Shown: positions 16,623 through 24,751 of the stretch, one piece after another | Position numbering within the stretch: position 1 is the first letter of the stretch | Layout: each line of letters begins with the position of its first letter | Assembly: GCA_902806085.1 (NCBI GenBank) | Contig: CADCVH010000098.1 | Location: forward strand, 1 to 64,000 | Reading direction: 5' to 3' | DNA length: 64,000 nt | Origin: an uncultured Rubrobacteraceae bacterium | GTDB lineage: Bacteria; Actinomycetota; Rubrobacteria; Rubrobacterales; Rubrobacteraceae | The notes under the pieces: model-generated | The model's database searches: none | What the model was told of the DNA's origin: nothing | Seen by the model: the letters and a program-made list of their open reading frames with translations, nothing else | Made by a program: the position numbers and the translations under genes

Positions 16623-17312
16623 ATGAGCCAGAACAGCGGGGACCAGGGGCCGGGGACGGCCTATAAAGGCTACACCGTCTACGACCAACACTACGAGAAG
16701 GTCGGCAAGGTCGATGACCTGTTCGTGGACGAGAACGACCAGCCCGAGTACATCGGCGTCAAGATGGGCCTCCTGGGCACCAAGTCCACCCTGATCCCGA
16801 TAGAGCTCGTCCGGGTGAACGACCGCCGCCACCTCGTGGAGGTCGCCGCGGACGAGGCGACGATAAAGCACGCCCCGACCTTCGAAGACGACAAAGACAT
16901 CACGCCCGAGTACGAGCACGGGGTCTACGGCTACTTCGGGCTGGAGTCCCCGGTCTCGGGGCAGGAGAGGGGCACCTACGGGGGCTACTACGCCTCCGAC
17001 CCCTACCGGGACGAGGAGCTGCGGCGCTCCGTAGACACCGAATACGGGGAGCGCTCGGGGGACCCCGGTCGCCCGGCGGAGACCACCCCGCCGGGCACCT
17101 CGGGACGCAGGAACCTCGACGTCCCGCTCGACGAGCCGGGGGGCGCGGGGTCCGGGGCCAGGCCGGCGGGAGAGGGGGCCGCGGCGGCCCCCGGCGACCC
17201 GTTCGACGCCGACGCGGCGATACGCACCGGGGGGGAGAATCGCGAGGATATGGGGGTCCAGGAAGACAGGAACGTCAGGGTCTACAAGCGGGCGGCCCGC
17301 CCCGCCCGCTAG
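16623..17312 (+). CDS. PRC-barrel domain protein
   Basis: A 229-aa protein with an N-terminal PRC-barrel (about residues 13-85: GYTVYDQHYEKVGKVDDLFVDE and IPIELVRVNDRRHLVEVAA). The C-terminal half is low-complexity, rich in Gly, Pro, Glu and Asp and probably disordered, and ends in a basic VRVYKRAARPAR. PRC-barrel proteins of this layout are common in radiation- or desiccation-tolerant Actinobacteria; their molecular role is unclear. ATG preceded by GGGAGGCCGAG. No membrane segment. Confidence 0.85.
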   Translation: MSQNSGDQGPGTAYKGYTVYDQHYEKVGKVDDLFVDENDQPEYIGVKMGLLGTKSTLIPIELVRVNDRRHLVEVAADEATIKHAPTFEDDKDITPEYEHGVYGYFGLESPVSGQERGTYGGYYASDPYRDEELRRSVDTEYGERSGDPGRPAETTPPGTSGRRNLDVPLDEPGGAGSGARPAGEGAAAAPGDPFDADAAIRTGGENREDMGVQEDRNVRVYKRAARPAR

Positions 17313-17376
17313 CAGTGGCCACGGCGACCTTCCCGTCCTCCCCACAGGCTCCGGAACCCGGGTGCCGCCGCGCGTA

Positions 17377-17382
17377 TAGAAT
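17377..17382 (+). promoter_or_regulatory. -10 box upstream of the LarA-family gene
   Basis: TAGAAT, in the context GTATAGAAT, about 58 bases before the GTG start, with GGGGAGG in between. No -35 box is convincing. The leader contains the palindrome ACCGCGCTCGCGGT. Confidence 0.4.
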
Positions 17383-17439
17383 GGGCCGAACGGTAGGGGT
17401 CCAGGCAACCGCGCTCGCGGTACGGGGAGGTCGCTGACG

Positions 17440-18720
17440 GTGGAAGCGCAACTGCAGTACGGGACGGGCAACCTCAGCGTCGAGGTGCCGTCCTCCAACG
17501 TGACCGTGCTGGCGCCCAGGCCCGAGAGGGGCCTGCCCGACGAGGCGGCGGCCTTCAGGGAGGCGGTGCGTAAGCCCATCGGCTCCGCCCCCTTGAAGGA
17601 GGTCGTGGGCGCCGGCGAACGGCTCGCCGTGGTGATCCCGGACATCACCCGCGCCCTGCCCCGCGAACGCCTCCTGCCCTGGCTCTTCGAGGAGCTTTCC
17701 CACGTCCCGCCCGGGAACGTCACCATCGTCAACGGCACCGGCTCCCACCGCGCCAACACCGAGGAAGAGCTGGTGGCGATGGTCGGGCGGGATGTCTACG
17801 CCCACTACCGCGTCGTCAACCACGACGCCCACGACCCTGAAACGCTCCTCTTCGCCGGCCGGACGCCGGAGGGGCTGGACGTGTACATGAACCGCGAGTA
17901 CGTCGAGGCCGACAGGCGCGTCGTGCTCGGCTTTATCGAGCCGCACTTCATGGCCGGGTTCAGCGGCGGGTACAAGGGCGTCTTCCCGGCGGTGGCCGAC
18001 GTCGGCTCGATCATGCACTACCACAGGGCCGCGGTTATCGGCCACGAGCGCAGCACCTGGGGCGTGCTGGAAGACAACCCGACGCAGGACCAGATCCGAC
18101 AAAACGGCTCCCTCCTCCCCCTCGACTTCTGCATAAACGTGACCCTCAACCGCGAACGCGAGATCACCGGCTTCTACTGCGGCGACCCCCTCGCGGCCCA
18201 CGAGATAGGCTGCGAGGCGAGCAAATCTTCGGTGATGGTCCCCTGCGGGCACGAGTACCCCATCGTCGTCGCCACCAACGGCGGCTACCCGCTGGACCAG
18301 AACCTCTACCAGGCCGTCAAGGGCATGTCCGCGGCGGCCCAGATCGTCTCCGACGGCGGCCTCATCATCTCCGTCGCCCGCTGCAACGACGGCTTCCCCG
18401 CCCACGGCAACTTCCGAGACATGCTCCTCGAGCACGACTCCCCCGAAGCCATGCTCGAAACCATCTACGCGCCCGGCTTCTCCAAGTACGACCAGTGGCA
18501 GGTCCAGCTCTTCGCCCACATCCTGCAAAGGGCCCGCGTCGCCCTCCACAGCGAGATAGAGCCGGAAGACGTCCGCAACGTCCATCTCGAGCCCGTCGAA
18601 GACATCGCCGCCAGGATCTCCGAAGAGTTGGAGAGCATCGGCCCTGACGCACCCATAGCCATCCTCCCCGAGGGCCCGATGACCGTTCCTTACCTGGAGC
18701 ACGCGCCCGTCGGGGCGTGA
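17440..18720 (+). CDS. LarA-family (lactate racemase-like) nickel-pincer protein
   Basis: A 426-aa protein of the LarA/DUF2088 family. LarA enzymes racemise lactate or other 2-hydroxyacids using a nickel-pincer nucleotide bound to a lysine. The family motifs DITRALP, a GTGSHR histidine (about residue 105), FIEPHFMAGFSGGYKG with the candidate cofactor lysine (about 178), and the C-terminal GGYPLDQNLYQAVKGM are all present. GTG start after GGGGAGG. The cofactor genes larB, larC and larE are not in this window, so substrate and metallation are open. Confidence 0.85.
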   Translation: MEAQLQYGTGNLSVEVPSSNVTVLAPRPERGLPDEAAAFREAVRKPIGSAPLKEVVGAGERLAVVIPDITRALPRERLLPWLFEELSHVPPGNVTIVNGTGSHRANTEEELVAMVGRDVYAHYRVVNHDAHDPETLLFAGRTPEGLDVYMNREYVEADRRVVLGFIEPHFMAGFSGGYKGVFPAVADVGSIMHYHRAAVIGHERSTWGVLEDNPTQDQIRQNGSLLPLDFCINVTLNREREITGFYCGDPLAAHEIGCEASKSSVMVPCGHEYPIVVATNGGYPLDQNLYQAVKGMSAAAQIVSDGGLIISVARCNDGFPAHGNFRDMLLEHDSPEAMLETIYAPGFSKYDQWQVQLFAHILQRARVALHSEIEPEDVRNVHLEPVEDIAARISEELESIGPDAPIAILPEGPMTVPYLEHAPVGA

Positions 18721-18782
18721 AACTCACTTTACGTTGCGTCTTACTCCACCATCTCCCTACGCGAGGGTAAGATTCGGGACGG

Positions 18783-19946
18783 TCACATGAGACCGAGAAA
18801 CGCCATCAACTCTCTTGCCGCGACCGCGCCGGCGCGATTCGCGCCGATGGTGGACGCGGAGGGGCCGTAGCCGACCAGATGGACCCTCGGGTCTTTCGAA
18901 ACCTGTGTGGCTAATTTGCCGGTCATGGTTACGCCGCCGCCGGGCTCGCCCAGCATGAGCGGCGCCAGATGGTCGAGGGAGCTGCGAAAACCGGTGCACC
19001 AGAGGATGACGTCGGCACGAACAACGGTACCGTCGGGCCAGCGGACGCCGTCTTCGAGGATTTCGTCAAACATCGGCAGCCGGTTCAGCGCCCCCCTGGC
19101 TTGCATGGCCTCGATCGCGGGGGTGATCGGCAGCCCCGTTACGGAGACGACGGAATCGGGCGGCAAGCCACGACGCACCCGGTCTTCGACCATCGCCACG
19201 GCGGCGCGGCCTCGTTCCTCGGTAAAGGGGCCGGCGCGGAACTCGGGGGGCCTCCGGGTGACCCAGGTCGTGGTGGTGACGCGCGAGACCTCGTCGAGCA
19301 ACTGTACCGCCGAGATACCGCCGCCGACGACGATCACGTGCCGGCCGGCGAACTCCTCCGCCGTTCGATAATCCCTGGTGTGCAGCTGCCTGCCCCTGAA
19401 TCGGCCCGCGCCGGGATATTCCGGGATGTACGCGGTTTCCCAGGTGCCCGTGGCGTTGATCACCCCGCGGGCCGAGAAGCCGCCCCTATCCGTTTCGATC
19501 CTCAACCGCCCGCCGCGATCGCAAACGACCTTGACCTTCAGCGGCCGATACACGGGGAGGCCGAAAGCCTCCTCGTAGGCCGCGAAATACCGCGGCACCG
19601 CGACGCTTGCCTCCACCTCCGCGGCATCGGTGTCGACCGCCTCGGAAAACCGCATCCCCGGCAGATCGTGGATGCGGTTGACGGTGCTCAGCTTCAGCGA
19701 GGGCCAGCGGAACTGCCAGGCGCCGCCCGCCCGTGGCGACTGATCCAGCACGACGAATCCCCGGTTCGGCGCCAGCCCGCGCTTCTGGAGGTGGTACGCC
19801 GAGGACAGGCCGGCCTGGCCGGCCCCGATGACGACGATGTCGGTCTTGAGCGCCAGATGTGATGCTTGTGATGCCGGCGTGGGCGTAGAGGTAGGCCCGG
19901 GCGGCCTCGAGGTATTGGCGTCGTCTGAAGGGTTCCTCGTGCCCAT
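18783..19946 (-). CDS. CzcO-like FAD/NAD(P)H-dependent flavoprotein
   Basis: A 387-aa two-dinucleotide-domain oxidoreductase. The FAD-binding GAGQAGLSSAYHL (about residue 40) and the NAD(P)H-binding VVGGGISAVQLLDE (about 200) are intact, with an ATG motif (VINATGTW) between them and ILWCTGF near the end. Relatives include the CzcO group and flavin monooxygenases, but the lack of the FxGxxxHxxxW fingerprint argues against a Baeyer-Villiger enzyme. The N-terminal 33 residues are Pro/Ser/Thr-rich and may not be translated. No clear ribosome binding site. Confidence 0.82.
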   Translation of the reverse strand: MGTRNPSDDANTSRPPGPTSTPTPASQASHLALKTDIVVIGAGQAGLSSAYHLQKRGLAPNRGFVVLDQSPRAGGAWQFRWPSLKLSTVNRIHDLPGMRFSEAVDTDAAEVEASVAVPRYFAAYEEAFGLPVYRPLKVKVVCDRGGRLRIETDRGGFSARGVINATGTWETAYIPEYPGAGRFRGRQLHTRDYRTAEEFAGRHVIVVGGGISAVQLLDEVSRVTTTTWVTRRPPEFRAGPFTEERGRAAVAMVEDRVRRGLPPDSVVSVTGLPITPAIEAMQARGALNRLPMFDEILEDGVRWPDGTVVRADVILWCTGFRSSLDHLAPLMLGEPGGGVTMTGKLATQVSKDPRVHLVGYGPSASTIGANRAGAVAARELMAFLGLM

Positions 19947-19967
19947 CGTAATGCGGCCCGACCGTGC

Positions 19968-21083
19968 TCAGCCGCTGACGCCTCCCTCCAAGAATCGCGT
20001 CAGGCGCAGGTGAACGCCCTCGTCCTCGTCGATGACGTAGTAGGCGCGGTCGTTGTCCGCGATGGCGAGCCCCTCGACGCGCGGCAGGCCCGGGAACTCG
20101 CGGACGAACTCGCCCCTTAGCTCCCCGGAGTGGGCGTCCTGGGGCATGGCGCAGCGGAAGTGGGTGGCGACGGTCTCCCGGCCGCCGGGGTAGTCCTCGA
20201 TGAGGACGCTCTGCTTGTCGCGGCTGTCCACGTTGCCGGTTACCAGGTGCAACTCTTCGCCGTCTTCGGTGGGATGTAGGGCGAGGTCGCGGACGCCGGC
20301 GATGTCGCCGCCCTTGCCGACCGCGTCCACGGTCCAGAAGCCCAGGATCTCGGGCAAGCCGTCCCTCTCGAAGAGGCGGTCGATGCCTTCGATCTCTGCG
20401 AGGACGGGGCGGCCGTTCGCGGCGGTCGGGAAGCGGAGGCCGAGGAGCAGGGAGCCGTCCTGCCGGAAGGCGGCGCCTTCTACGTTGATGGGGTAATCGT
20501 CCTCGCGCACGAGGCCCGACCACTTCTTTTCCTCCTTCTTGCCGCGCTTTATGGTGGCGTCTATGAGGGCCTCGCGGGCCTTTTTACCCAGCGGGACGAG
20601 CTCGATCCCGTGTTCTTTGAAGGCGTCGTTGACGACGCGGTGGAGGGCAAAGCTGCGGCGGGCGACCTCCAGGTCCATCGCCGGGTCTTCTGTGACCTGC
20701 TCGACCTCGGCCTCGTGGAAGCGGGCGACGAAGCCCCTCTTGGGTTGCAGGGGGCCGGACTTGCTGCCGAAGTGGGAGCCAAGGATGTAGACCGTGCCGC
20801 TTGCGTGGTCCCGCGTGATCGCCTCCGCGTCCTCGGTCTTGCCGGCGTCCCCGGTCACGCGGGCGTGCAGGCGCTCTATCTCCCAGCCCTCGTCCTGCGG
20901 GGAACCGCGGCGGTGGCCGATGGCGGCGACGCAGTCCTCGATCTTGCCCTCGTCCAACACCGCCCAGAACCCGAGGTCCCACCCCTGGGACTCCAGCAAC
21001 GCCTCGTCCTCCATGGCCAGCAACCCCGAAGCCTCGTTCGGGTGCAAATTGAGGTCCATCTGAAACAGCCCGTCGTCCGCCAC
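19968..21083 (-). CDS. DUF3616-like beta-propeller protein
   Basis: A 371-aa soluble protein with repeated strand patterns such as NVEGAAFRQDGSLLLGLRFP and VEGLAIADNDRAYYVIDEDEG. These recall DUF3616/phytase-like propellers whose function is unknown. A central basic helix (KRGKKEEKKW) interrupts the repeats. The start is moved from 21146 to GTG 21083, which has GGGAGG six bases upstream; the earlier ORF residues are Cys-rich and unlike the rest. It ends 22 bases before the flavoprotein gene on the same strand, so the two may be cotranscribed. Confidence 0.72.
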   Translation of the reverse strand: MADDGLFQMDLNLHPNEASGLLAMEDEALLESQGWDLGFWAVLDEGKIEDCVAAIGHRRGSPQDEGWEIERLHARVTGDAGKTEDAEAITRDHASGTVYILGSHFGSKSGPLQPKRGFVARFHEAEVEQVTEDPAMDLEVARRSFALHRVVNDAFKEHGIELVPLGKKAREALIDATIKRGKKEEKKWSGLVREDDYPINVEGAAFRQDGSLLLGLRFPTAANGRPVLAEIEGIDRLFERDGLPEILGFWTVDAVGKGGDIAGVRDLALHPTEDGEELHLVTGNVDSRDKQSVLIEDYPGGRETVATHFRCAMPQDAHSGELRGEFVREFPGLPRVEGLAIADNDRAYYVIDEDEGVHLRLTRFLEGGVSG

Positions 21084-21218
21084 GCATATCCTCCCTGTAC
21101 AAACAGTCCCCCATACTACGCGAACGGGGCAGCAGAGTTCCGCCACTGATTACCGTCACGGGGTTCCGGGGTTACAGAATGTTGCAATAGTGTTTCGGCG
21201 TGTTACATTCTCCTGATC

Positions 21219-21686
21219 TTGTTAAAGCTTCTCTCCAACAAGGCTTTCGTGGCCGCGTTTCTCGGGTTGCTGGTAGCCGTGCTCGCATTGTTCTTGCTAG
21301 AGGACAGGGCGGAGCCGCCGGAGGCCGTGGCAGATGTCGTCCCCGTGCGGCACTCGGACATAACGGAGACCCCTCGGGTTCCTAACGGTGGTTCGGGGAG
21401 AACGGACGCGCGCAGCATGGTCGCCTCGTACTACGCGAGCGTGCTCGAGGGGAACCCGACGGCCAGCGGCGAGCCATACGAGCCGCAGCGGTACACGGCG
21501 GCGCACAAGGGCCTGCCCCTGGGCACGGAGTTGAGGGTGGCCTACGGCGGCGAGGCCGTGGAGGTAGTCGTCAACGACCGGGGGCCTTACGTCGAGGGGC
21601 GGGATATCGACCTGTCGCTGGCGGCGGCAGAGGAGATCGGGCTGACCGCCTCCGGCATCGCCCCGGTCCGGGTAACGGTGCTCTAG
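21219..21686 (+). CDS. RlpA-like double-psi beta-barrel protein, membrane-anchored
   Basis: A 155-aa exported protein: an N-terminal hydrophobic helix (about residues 9-28), a variable linker, then an RlpA-type double-psi beta-barrel with ASYYASVLEGNPTASGEPY, FTAAH-like YTAAHKGLPLGTELRV and VNDRGPYVEGRDIDLS. The Asp of NDRGP is the catalytic residue proposed for RlpA lytic transglycosylases, so it probably trims peptidoglycan. The TTG start has no ribosome binding site; TTGCAA-16-TACATT lies just upstream (21182-21209), so the mRNA may be nearly leaderless. Confidence 0.8.
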   Translation: MLKLLSNKAFVAAFLGLLVAVLALFLLEDRAEPPEAVADVVPVRHSDITETPRVPNGGSGRTDARSMVASYYASVLEGNPTASGEPYEPQRYTAAHKGLPLGTELRVAYGGEAVEVVVNDRGPYVEGRDIDLSLAAAEEIGLTASGIAPVRVTVL

Positions 21687-21722
21687 AGCTTTCGGCACGC
21701 TTCGAGCCTTTGGCCCTCGCTT

Positions 21723-22205
21723 TCAGTTTTTCAGAAAGTCGAGCACGAGGCCGTTGAACACCCCGGGCCGTTCCATGTTTGGCAGATGGGCCGTGCCGGC
21801 CATCACGGTCTTTCGCGCGTCGGGTAGTTCTCTCTCGAGCAGGTCGGCGGCGGCCAGGATCCTCGGCCGGTCTCCCTCGCCGACGAGGACGAGGGTGGGG
21901 ACTTGTACCTGTGAGAGGCGGGAGACGGCCGGTCTCTCGGGTTCCAGTTCCTCGCCCAGCTCGAGGGTCGAGGGCTTCGTTCTTCAGGGCGATCAGGTTC
22001 ATCTCCCTTACGAGGTCGCGCACGGCCGGGGCCGCGGCGTCGGGGCCGCGGCGGGGCCCTTCCACCCACATCCTGACCTCCAGCTCCGAGACCCTTTCGA
22101 GGTCTCCGGCCCCGTCGGCGGCGACCAGCTCGTCCCACTCCTCGGGCGGTCCTTCGTCGAACTCGAAGCCGCCGATCTCGCCTCGTCTCGTATGGCAATG
22201 CTAAG
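21723..22205 (-). pseudogene. Alpha/beta hydrolase, 5'-truncated and frameshifted
   Basis: Joined across one frameshift near 21970, the minus strand reads as the second half of an alpha/beta hydrolase: a cap region GGFEFDEGPPEEWDELV and VREMNLIALKNEALDP, then (other frame) LELGEELEPERPAV, VPTLVLVGEGDRP with the acid, AGTAHLPNMERP with the catalytic His, and a stop at 21723. The first half with the nucleophile serine is missing: similarity ends near 22195, just before a divergent LysR fragment. Clearly non-functional. Confidence 0.75.
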
Positions 22206-22274
22206 CCCGCCTCAAGAGTAAATCCAACGAATTTTCGTGATCTCTGGCATCTCGAATGGTGACGGAGGAATCGT

Positions 22275-22661
22275 ATGGAACACGGGCAACTCGGGACGTT
22301 TACGGCGGTGGCGAGGGATCTCAGCTTCGCCCGCGCGGCCGGCGAGTTGGGTTACGTGCAGTCGGCGGTGACGGCCCAGGTGAAGGCCCTGGAGAAGGAA
22401 CTCGGCGTGCCGCTCTTCGACCGGCTGGGCCGGCGGGTCGTGCTCACGGAGGCGGGGAAGGACCTGCATGGCTACGCGGCGAAGATGTTGGACCTCTCCG
22501 AGGAGGCGCGGGCCGCGGTCTCGCGGGGGAGCGGCGGGGTGTCCGGCACGCCCTCGGGTAACGGTACCGTTATAGAAAAATCGTACTGCGAGAATATGAG
22601 CGGCGGTTGCCCTCCCGGTCGGCCTGACCCGAAAATCGTAGGGTCTTCGGTGCCTTCCTAG
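22275..22661 (+). pseudogene. LysR-type regulator, only the DNA-binding end remains
   Basis: Residues 1-80 are a good LysR helix-turn-helix (TFTAVARDLSFARAAGELGYVQSAVT, then LEKELGVPLFDRLGRRVVLTEAG) and linker helix. After RAAVSRG the sequence becomes Gly/Ser/Pro-rich and unlike the effector domain, and the ORF stops at 128 aa instead of about 300. It is divergent from the broken hydrolase, which was probably its target. Confidence 0.75.
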
Positions 22662-22746
22662 CGAACCGTCGCCAAGGGCCCACGCAACACACAGGTCTAC
22701 CGTGTGCCAGGGGTCTTCTTCGGAGACCGCTTTTCGGAAGTCGGCG

Positions 22747-23958
22747 TCAGCGGGCGGGCGCCCCGCCCGCCGGGAGGCTCACCTCGACGCGCGTCCCCTC
22801 GCCCGGGGACGAGTCCACCGAGCAGATCCCGCCCAACAACGACGCGCGTTCGGCCATGTGGGCGAGCCCCCCGCTTTCCTCCGGGCCCGTCGACTTCTCA
22901 AAACCCCGCCCGTCGTCCTCGACGGCCCCCACGACCCTCTCCCCCTCGACGACCACCGACACGCTTATCTTGGCCGCCCCGGAGTGGGAGGCGGCGTTGC
23001 GCACCGCCTCGCGCAGCACGAGGAACAGCTGCTCGCGCGCCTCGTCGGGGATCGCCCCCTCGTCGCCCGCCACGCTCAGCCCGCGGGCCACCCCAGGCGG
23101 GACCAGATCCGAGAGCATCTCGGAGAGCGCCGCCCTGAGATCCTCCCCGACCTCCTCGCCCCTCAGCGCCCGGGAGAGGTCGCGGGTCTGGCCCATGGCC
23201 TCCAGGGTCATCCGCTTGGCGAGCCCCAGCTTCTCGGCCGCCCTCTCGGGGTCGTGGTCCTTGAGGGCCTCGTGGAGCTGGAGGCTCTGGTGGACCACGG
23301 CCATGGCGTGGGCGACCCGGTCGTGCAGCTCGCGGCTTATGACCCTGCGCTCGTGGGCCCTGACGCGCGCCTCGGCCTCGCGGCGGCGGGAGCGCTCGTG
23401 CTCGATCTGGTCGGCCACCAGGCGCGCGAGCACCGCCACGAAGCGGGCGTCATGTTCCCGGAGGGTGGGGTCGGGGGAATGGCTCAGGGCGCACAGCGTG
23501 CCGTAGAGGCTGCCGTCGGAGAACCGGATGGGCACCCCCACGTAGGAGCCGATGCGCGCCTCGCCGGTCACGTCGAGGCCCCTCACCCGCCCGTCGGCGC
23601 CGGCGTCGGGGACGACGCTCGGGAGACGCCCCTCCGTCAGCAGCCGGCAGAAGGTGTTGTCCAGCGGTATGCTCCCGCCCTCCCGCCAGCCGAAGGAACC
23701 GCCGTCGCCGACCAGCCTGCGGAACACCATCCGCCGCCGGTCGAACTGCGAGACGAAGGCGACGTCCATACCCAGTTCGTCCTTGACAGCCGCCAGCGCC
23801 CGCCCCAGGGTCTCCGGGGTGCGCTCGGAAGCGACACCGAAGGCGACATCCGAGAGCCTGGCCAGCTTCTCGGCGTCTCCGTCGTGGTCTAGCTGCAAGG
23901 CGGTCCCCCTTTCCCGAGCATTACCAGGCGCGAGCCTCTTCCACTCGCGCGTAAGCAT
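22747..23958 (-). CDS. GAF-domain sensor histidine kinase, NarL-partner type
   Basis: A 403-aa cytoplasmic kinase. A GAF domain spans about residues 30-180 (DVAFVSQFDRRRMVFRRLVG, LPSVVPDAG, YVGVPIRFSDGSLYGTLCA). The dimerisation/phosphoacceptor HisKA_3 helix carries the histidine in SRELHDRVAHAM, and an HATPase_c domain follows (LREAVRNAASHSGA, VEDDGRGF, GLAHMAERASLLGG). No membrane helix. The usual LuxR/NarL response regulator is not adjacent, so it is an orphan here. ATG 23958 is preceded by a weak AGGA. Confidence 0.88.
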   Translation of the reverse strand: MLTREWKRLAPGNARERGTALQLDHDGDAEKLARLSDVAFGVASERTPETLGRALAAVKDELGMDVAFVSQFDRRRMVFRRLVGDGGSFGWREGGSIPLDNTFCRLLTEGRLPSVVPDAGADGRVRGLDVTGEARIGSYVGVPIRFSDGSLYGTLCALSHSPDPTLREHDARFVAVLARLVADQIEHERSRRREAEARVRAHERRVISRELHDRVAHAMAVVHQSLQLHEALKDHDPERAAEKLGLAKRMTLEAMGQTRDLSRALRGEEVGEDLRAALSEMLSDLVPPGVARGLSVAGDEGAIPDEAREQLFLVLREAVRNAASHSGAAKISVSVVVEGERVVGAVEDDGRGFEKSTGPEESGGLAHMAERASLLGGICSVDSSPGEGTRVEVSLPAGGAPAR

Positions 23959-24010
23959 CCTACTAGAAAACCGCCCCTTGCTTCCTATTCACCGGGGTGC
24001 GCGGAGGGCC

Positions 24011-24034
24011 CTTCCAGGACGTGCGGTAAAGAGG
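24011..24034. repeat. Dispersed intergenic repeat, copy 1
   Basis: CTTCCAGGACGTGCGGTAAAGAGG resembles the copies at 33417-33435 and 36652-36672 (core AGGACGTRCGGTRARTAGG, allowing a few mismatches). It lies upstream of the histidine kinase. Confidence 0.4.
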
Positions 24035-24093
24035 GCAAAGATGGGGGCCGGGGCATGGCGGCCCGATCGAGGGGCATCCCGCGGACCGGTCGT

Positions 24094-24111
24094 CCGCCCT
24101 CTTGAGGGCGG
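24094..24111. other. Perfect 8-bp inverted repeat
   Basis: CCGCCCTC-TT-GAGGGCGG in the gap between the histidine kinase and the L11-like gene. A possible terminator stem for the leftward L11 transcript, without a T tract. Confidence 0.4.
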
Positions 24112-24166
24112 CTAGAGAGCACGACCCTTCGACGATTTCCCGCCAGGGGACGTACGTGGCCTCCGT

Positions 24167-24200
24167 GGCCTGCCGCCCGGTGCGCCCCAGGCGGCAGGCC
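24167..24200 (-). terminator. Strong hairpin after the L11-like gene
   Basis: GGCCTGCCGCC and GGCGGCAGGCC form a perfect 11-bp stem with a 12-base loop, 9 bases past the stop codon of the L11-like gene. There is no clear U tract. Confidence 0.5.
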
Positions 24201-24209
24201 GCCGGCGGC

Positions 24210-24653
24210 CTACCCTCGGCCGTCCACCCGGATGCCCATGCTCCTCGCCGTGCCCGCGACCACCCTCATCGCGCCCTCCAGGTCGGCGGCGTTCAGGTCG
24301 GGCATCTTGGCCTCGGCCACCCTCCTGAGTTGCTCCGCGGTGACGGAGCCCGCGGCCTCGCGCCCCGGCTCCCCGGACCCCTTCCCGAGCCCGGCAGCCT
24401 CGCGCAGCAGGGCCGCCGTGGGCGGGGTCTTGGTCACGAAGGAGAACGTGCGGTCCTCGTAGACGGTGACCTCGGCGGGTACGATCGTGCCCGCCTTATC
24501 CCTCGTGGCGTCGTTGTACTGCCTCACGAACTCGCCGAGGCTCAAGCCGTAGGGCCCGAGCCTCGTGCCCACCGGGGGCGCGGGCGTCGCCCTCCCGGCC
24601 TCGAGCTCCATCTTCACCTTCGCGAGCACCCTCTTGCCCCTGCGCCTTCCCAT
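24210..24653 (-). CDS. Diverged ribosomal protein L11 (uL11) paralogue
   Basis: L11 forms the GTPase-associated centre with 23S rRNA and is the contact site of thiopeptide antibiotics. This 147-aa protein covers both L11 domains: ELEAGRATPAPPVG with the N-terminal proline segment, VYEDRTFSFVTKTPP, then GSGEP, KMPDLNAADLEGAMR and TARSMGI of the RNA-binding C-terminal domain. Unlike the housekeeping gene it stands alone, away from nusG and rplA, and is diverged in the drug-facing loop (VGTRLGPYG where VGPALGQHG is usual). ATG 24653 after GGAG replaces the GTG at 24680. A MerR-type promoter drives it. Confidence 0.88.
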   Translation of the reverse strand: MGRRRGKRVLAKVKMELEAGRATPAPPVGTRLGPYGLSLGEFVRQYNDATRDKAGTIVPAEVTVYEDRTFSFVTKTPPTAALLREAAGLGKGSGEPGREAAGSVTAEQLRRVAEAKMPDLNAADLEGAMRVVAGTARSMGIRVDGRG

Positions 24654-24707
24654 CTTCTCTCCGATCCTTTCGGGGTCCACAACCGGCGTGGACGAACGTC
24701 CGAAGAG

Positions 24708-24738
24708 AGCGTAGAGTCTCCGGTAACCGGAGAGTCAA
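24708..24738 (-). promoter_or_regulatory. MerR-type promoter with operator palindrome in a 19-bp spacer
   Basis: Towards the L11-like gene (minus strand) TTGACT at 24733-24738 and TACGCT at 24708-24713 are separated by 19 bp rather than 17. A perfect palindrome TCTCCGGT-A-ACCGGAGA (24717-24733) fills the spacer. An over-long spacer holding the dyad is the hallmark of promoters that MerR-family activators untwist when they bind their signal. Confidence 0.8.
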
Positions 24739-24751
24739 GCGAAAGGCCGCC

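Noticed and set aside
17275-18702. 475-aa minus-strand ORF opposite the LarA-family gene
   Set aside because: Antisense shadow without domains; LarA motifs are on the plus strand.
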